Assembly (NCBI GenBank): GCA_900542125.1
Contig: UQMO01000027.1
Span: 1-30,574 of the forward strand
Reading direction: 5' to 3'
DNA length: 30,574 nt
Source of the DNA: an uncultured Collinsella sp.
Lineage (GTDB): Bacteria > Actinomycetota > Coriobacteriia > Coriobacteriales > Coriobacteriaceae
Shown piece after piece: positions 30,458-30,574 of this stretch (position 1 is the first letter of the stretch; every line of letters starts with the position of its first letter). A program made the position numbers and the translations under genes. The notes below the pieces were generated by a model that made no database searches, had not been told where the DNA came from, and was given only the letters and a program-made list of their open reading frames with translations.

Positions 30458-30574
30458 TTGACGTCCCACGGCGCCCCTCCGGTCTGGCAATATATCTCCT
30501 TGCCGCGCGGCCCGGTCGGACCGGGAACCAGCGCAGGCGTGCACCTTGAGAACCGGATACTGCGAGGATGGACA
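30458..30574 (+). promoter_or_regulatory. probable rRNA operon leader at contig end
   Basis: The final bases carry CACCTTGAGAACCGGATA (30541-30558), which resembles the conserved (C)CTTGAGAACnnnA segment just upstream of 16S genes in actinobacteria, followed by a GGA-rich end where 16S would begin. A palindrome CCCGGTC-G-GACCGGG (30511-30525) could be a processing stem. TTGACG stands at 30458-30463, but no -10 box fits it well; weak TATA-like boxes lie near 30413. The stretch 30281-30457 shows no gene. The 16S gene itself is not in the window. Confidence 0.5.

Noticed and set aside
30458..30495. rRNA promoter with TTGACG as -35 box
   Set aside because: No -10-like hexamer lies 16-18 bases downstream; the TATAT at 30491 is too far away.

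Overview
The window looks like one whole draft-assembly contig from a high-GC, Gram-positive gut actinobacterium of the class Coriobacteriia, most likely Collinsella or a close relative. This rests on recognised protein style, GC-rich codon use and gene content (bile-acid:sodium symporter family protein, CpsC/D/B tyrosine-phosphorylation proteins, bifunctional Rel, L20-type infC leader); no database search was possible. The first 48 bases are not genomic: they are a Nextera i5 adapter with an 8-base index and the Tn5 mosaic end. The last ~100 bases resemble the leader of an rRNA operon, so the contig probably ends because the assembler stopped at a repeated rRNA operon.

Layout, left to right: a 5'-truncated TPR-like protein (49-2407); an AAA+ ATPase with a C-terminal winged helix, preceded by a phased tandem repeat and followed by two 59-bp dyads; tRNA-Ser(GCT), whose 3' end and terminator are duplicated about 190 bp downstream around a hairpin-rich core; a D,D-carboxypeptidase (minus strand) whose reading frame runs through its own terminator into the tRNA-tail repeat; a divergent VanR/VanS-like two-component pair; pstB followed by a PhoB/PhoR-like pair; a CpsC-CpsD-CpsB type cassette with no glycosyltransferases; a GNAT acetyltransferase; htpG; a palindrome-rich gap; cutC with a GalT/HIT-like gene; a convergent bile-acid:sodium symporter family gene; a very large RecJ fused to an SF2 (RecQ-like) helicase; bifunctional (p)ppGpp synthetase/hydrolase; a metallo-beta-lactamase-fold hydrolase; class II fructose-bisphosphate aldolase; a transglutaminase-like protein; tRNA-Leu(CAA), again with a duplicated 3' tail and hairpin core; the infC-rpmI-rplT operon with a structured attenuator leader; and the probable rRNA leader.

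Functionally the contig is mostly chromosomal housekeeping: envelope sensing and remodelling (D,D-carboxypeptidase, VanRS-like pair, Cps phosphoregulation), phosphate sensing (PstB, PhoBR-like), DNA repair and the stringent response (recJ-rel, probably one operon), glycolysis and translation. The most unusual items are the two tRNA-tail elements, found at two unrelated tRNA genes, with a nearly identical internal-loop motif (GCGTTAAGCA ... GTTTGTAGC) and similar offsets (190 and 184 bp), and the RecJ-helicase fusion with a small overlapping upstream ORF. I see no CRISPR array, phage genes, insertion-sequence transposase or complete rRNA gene.
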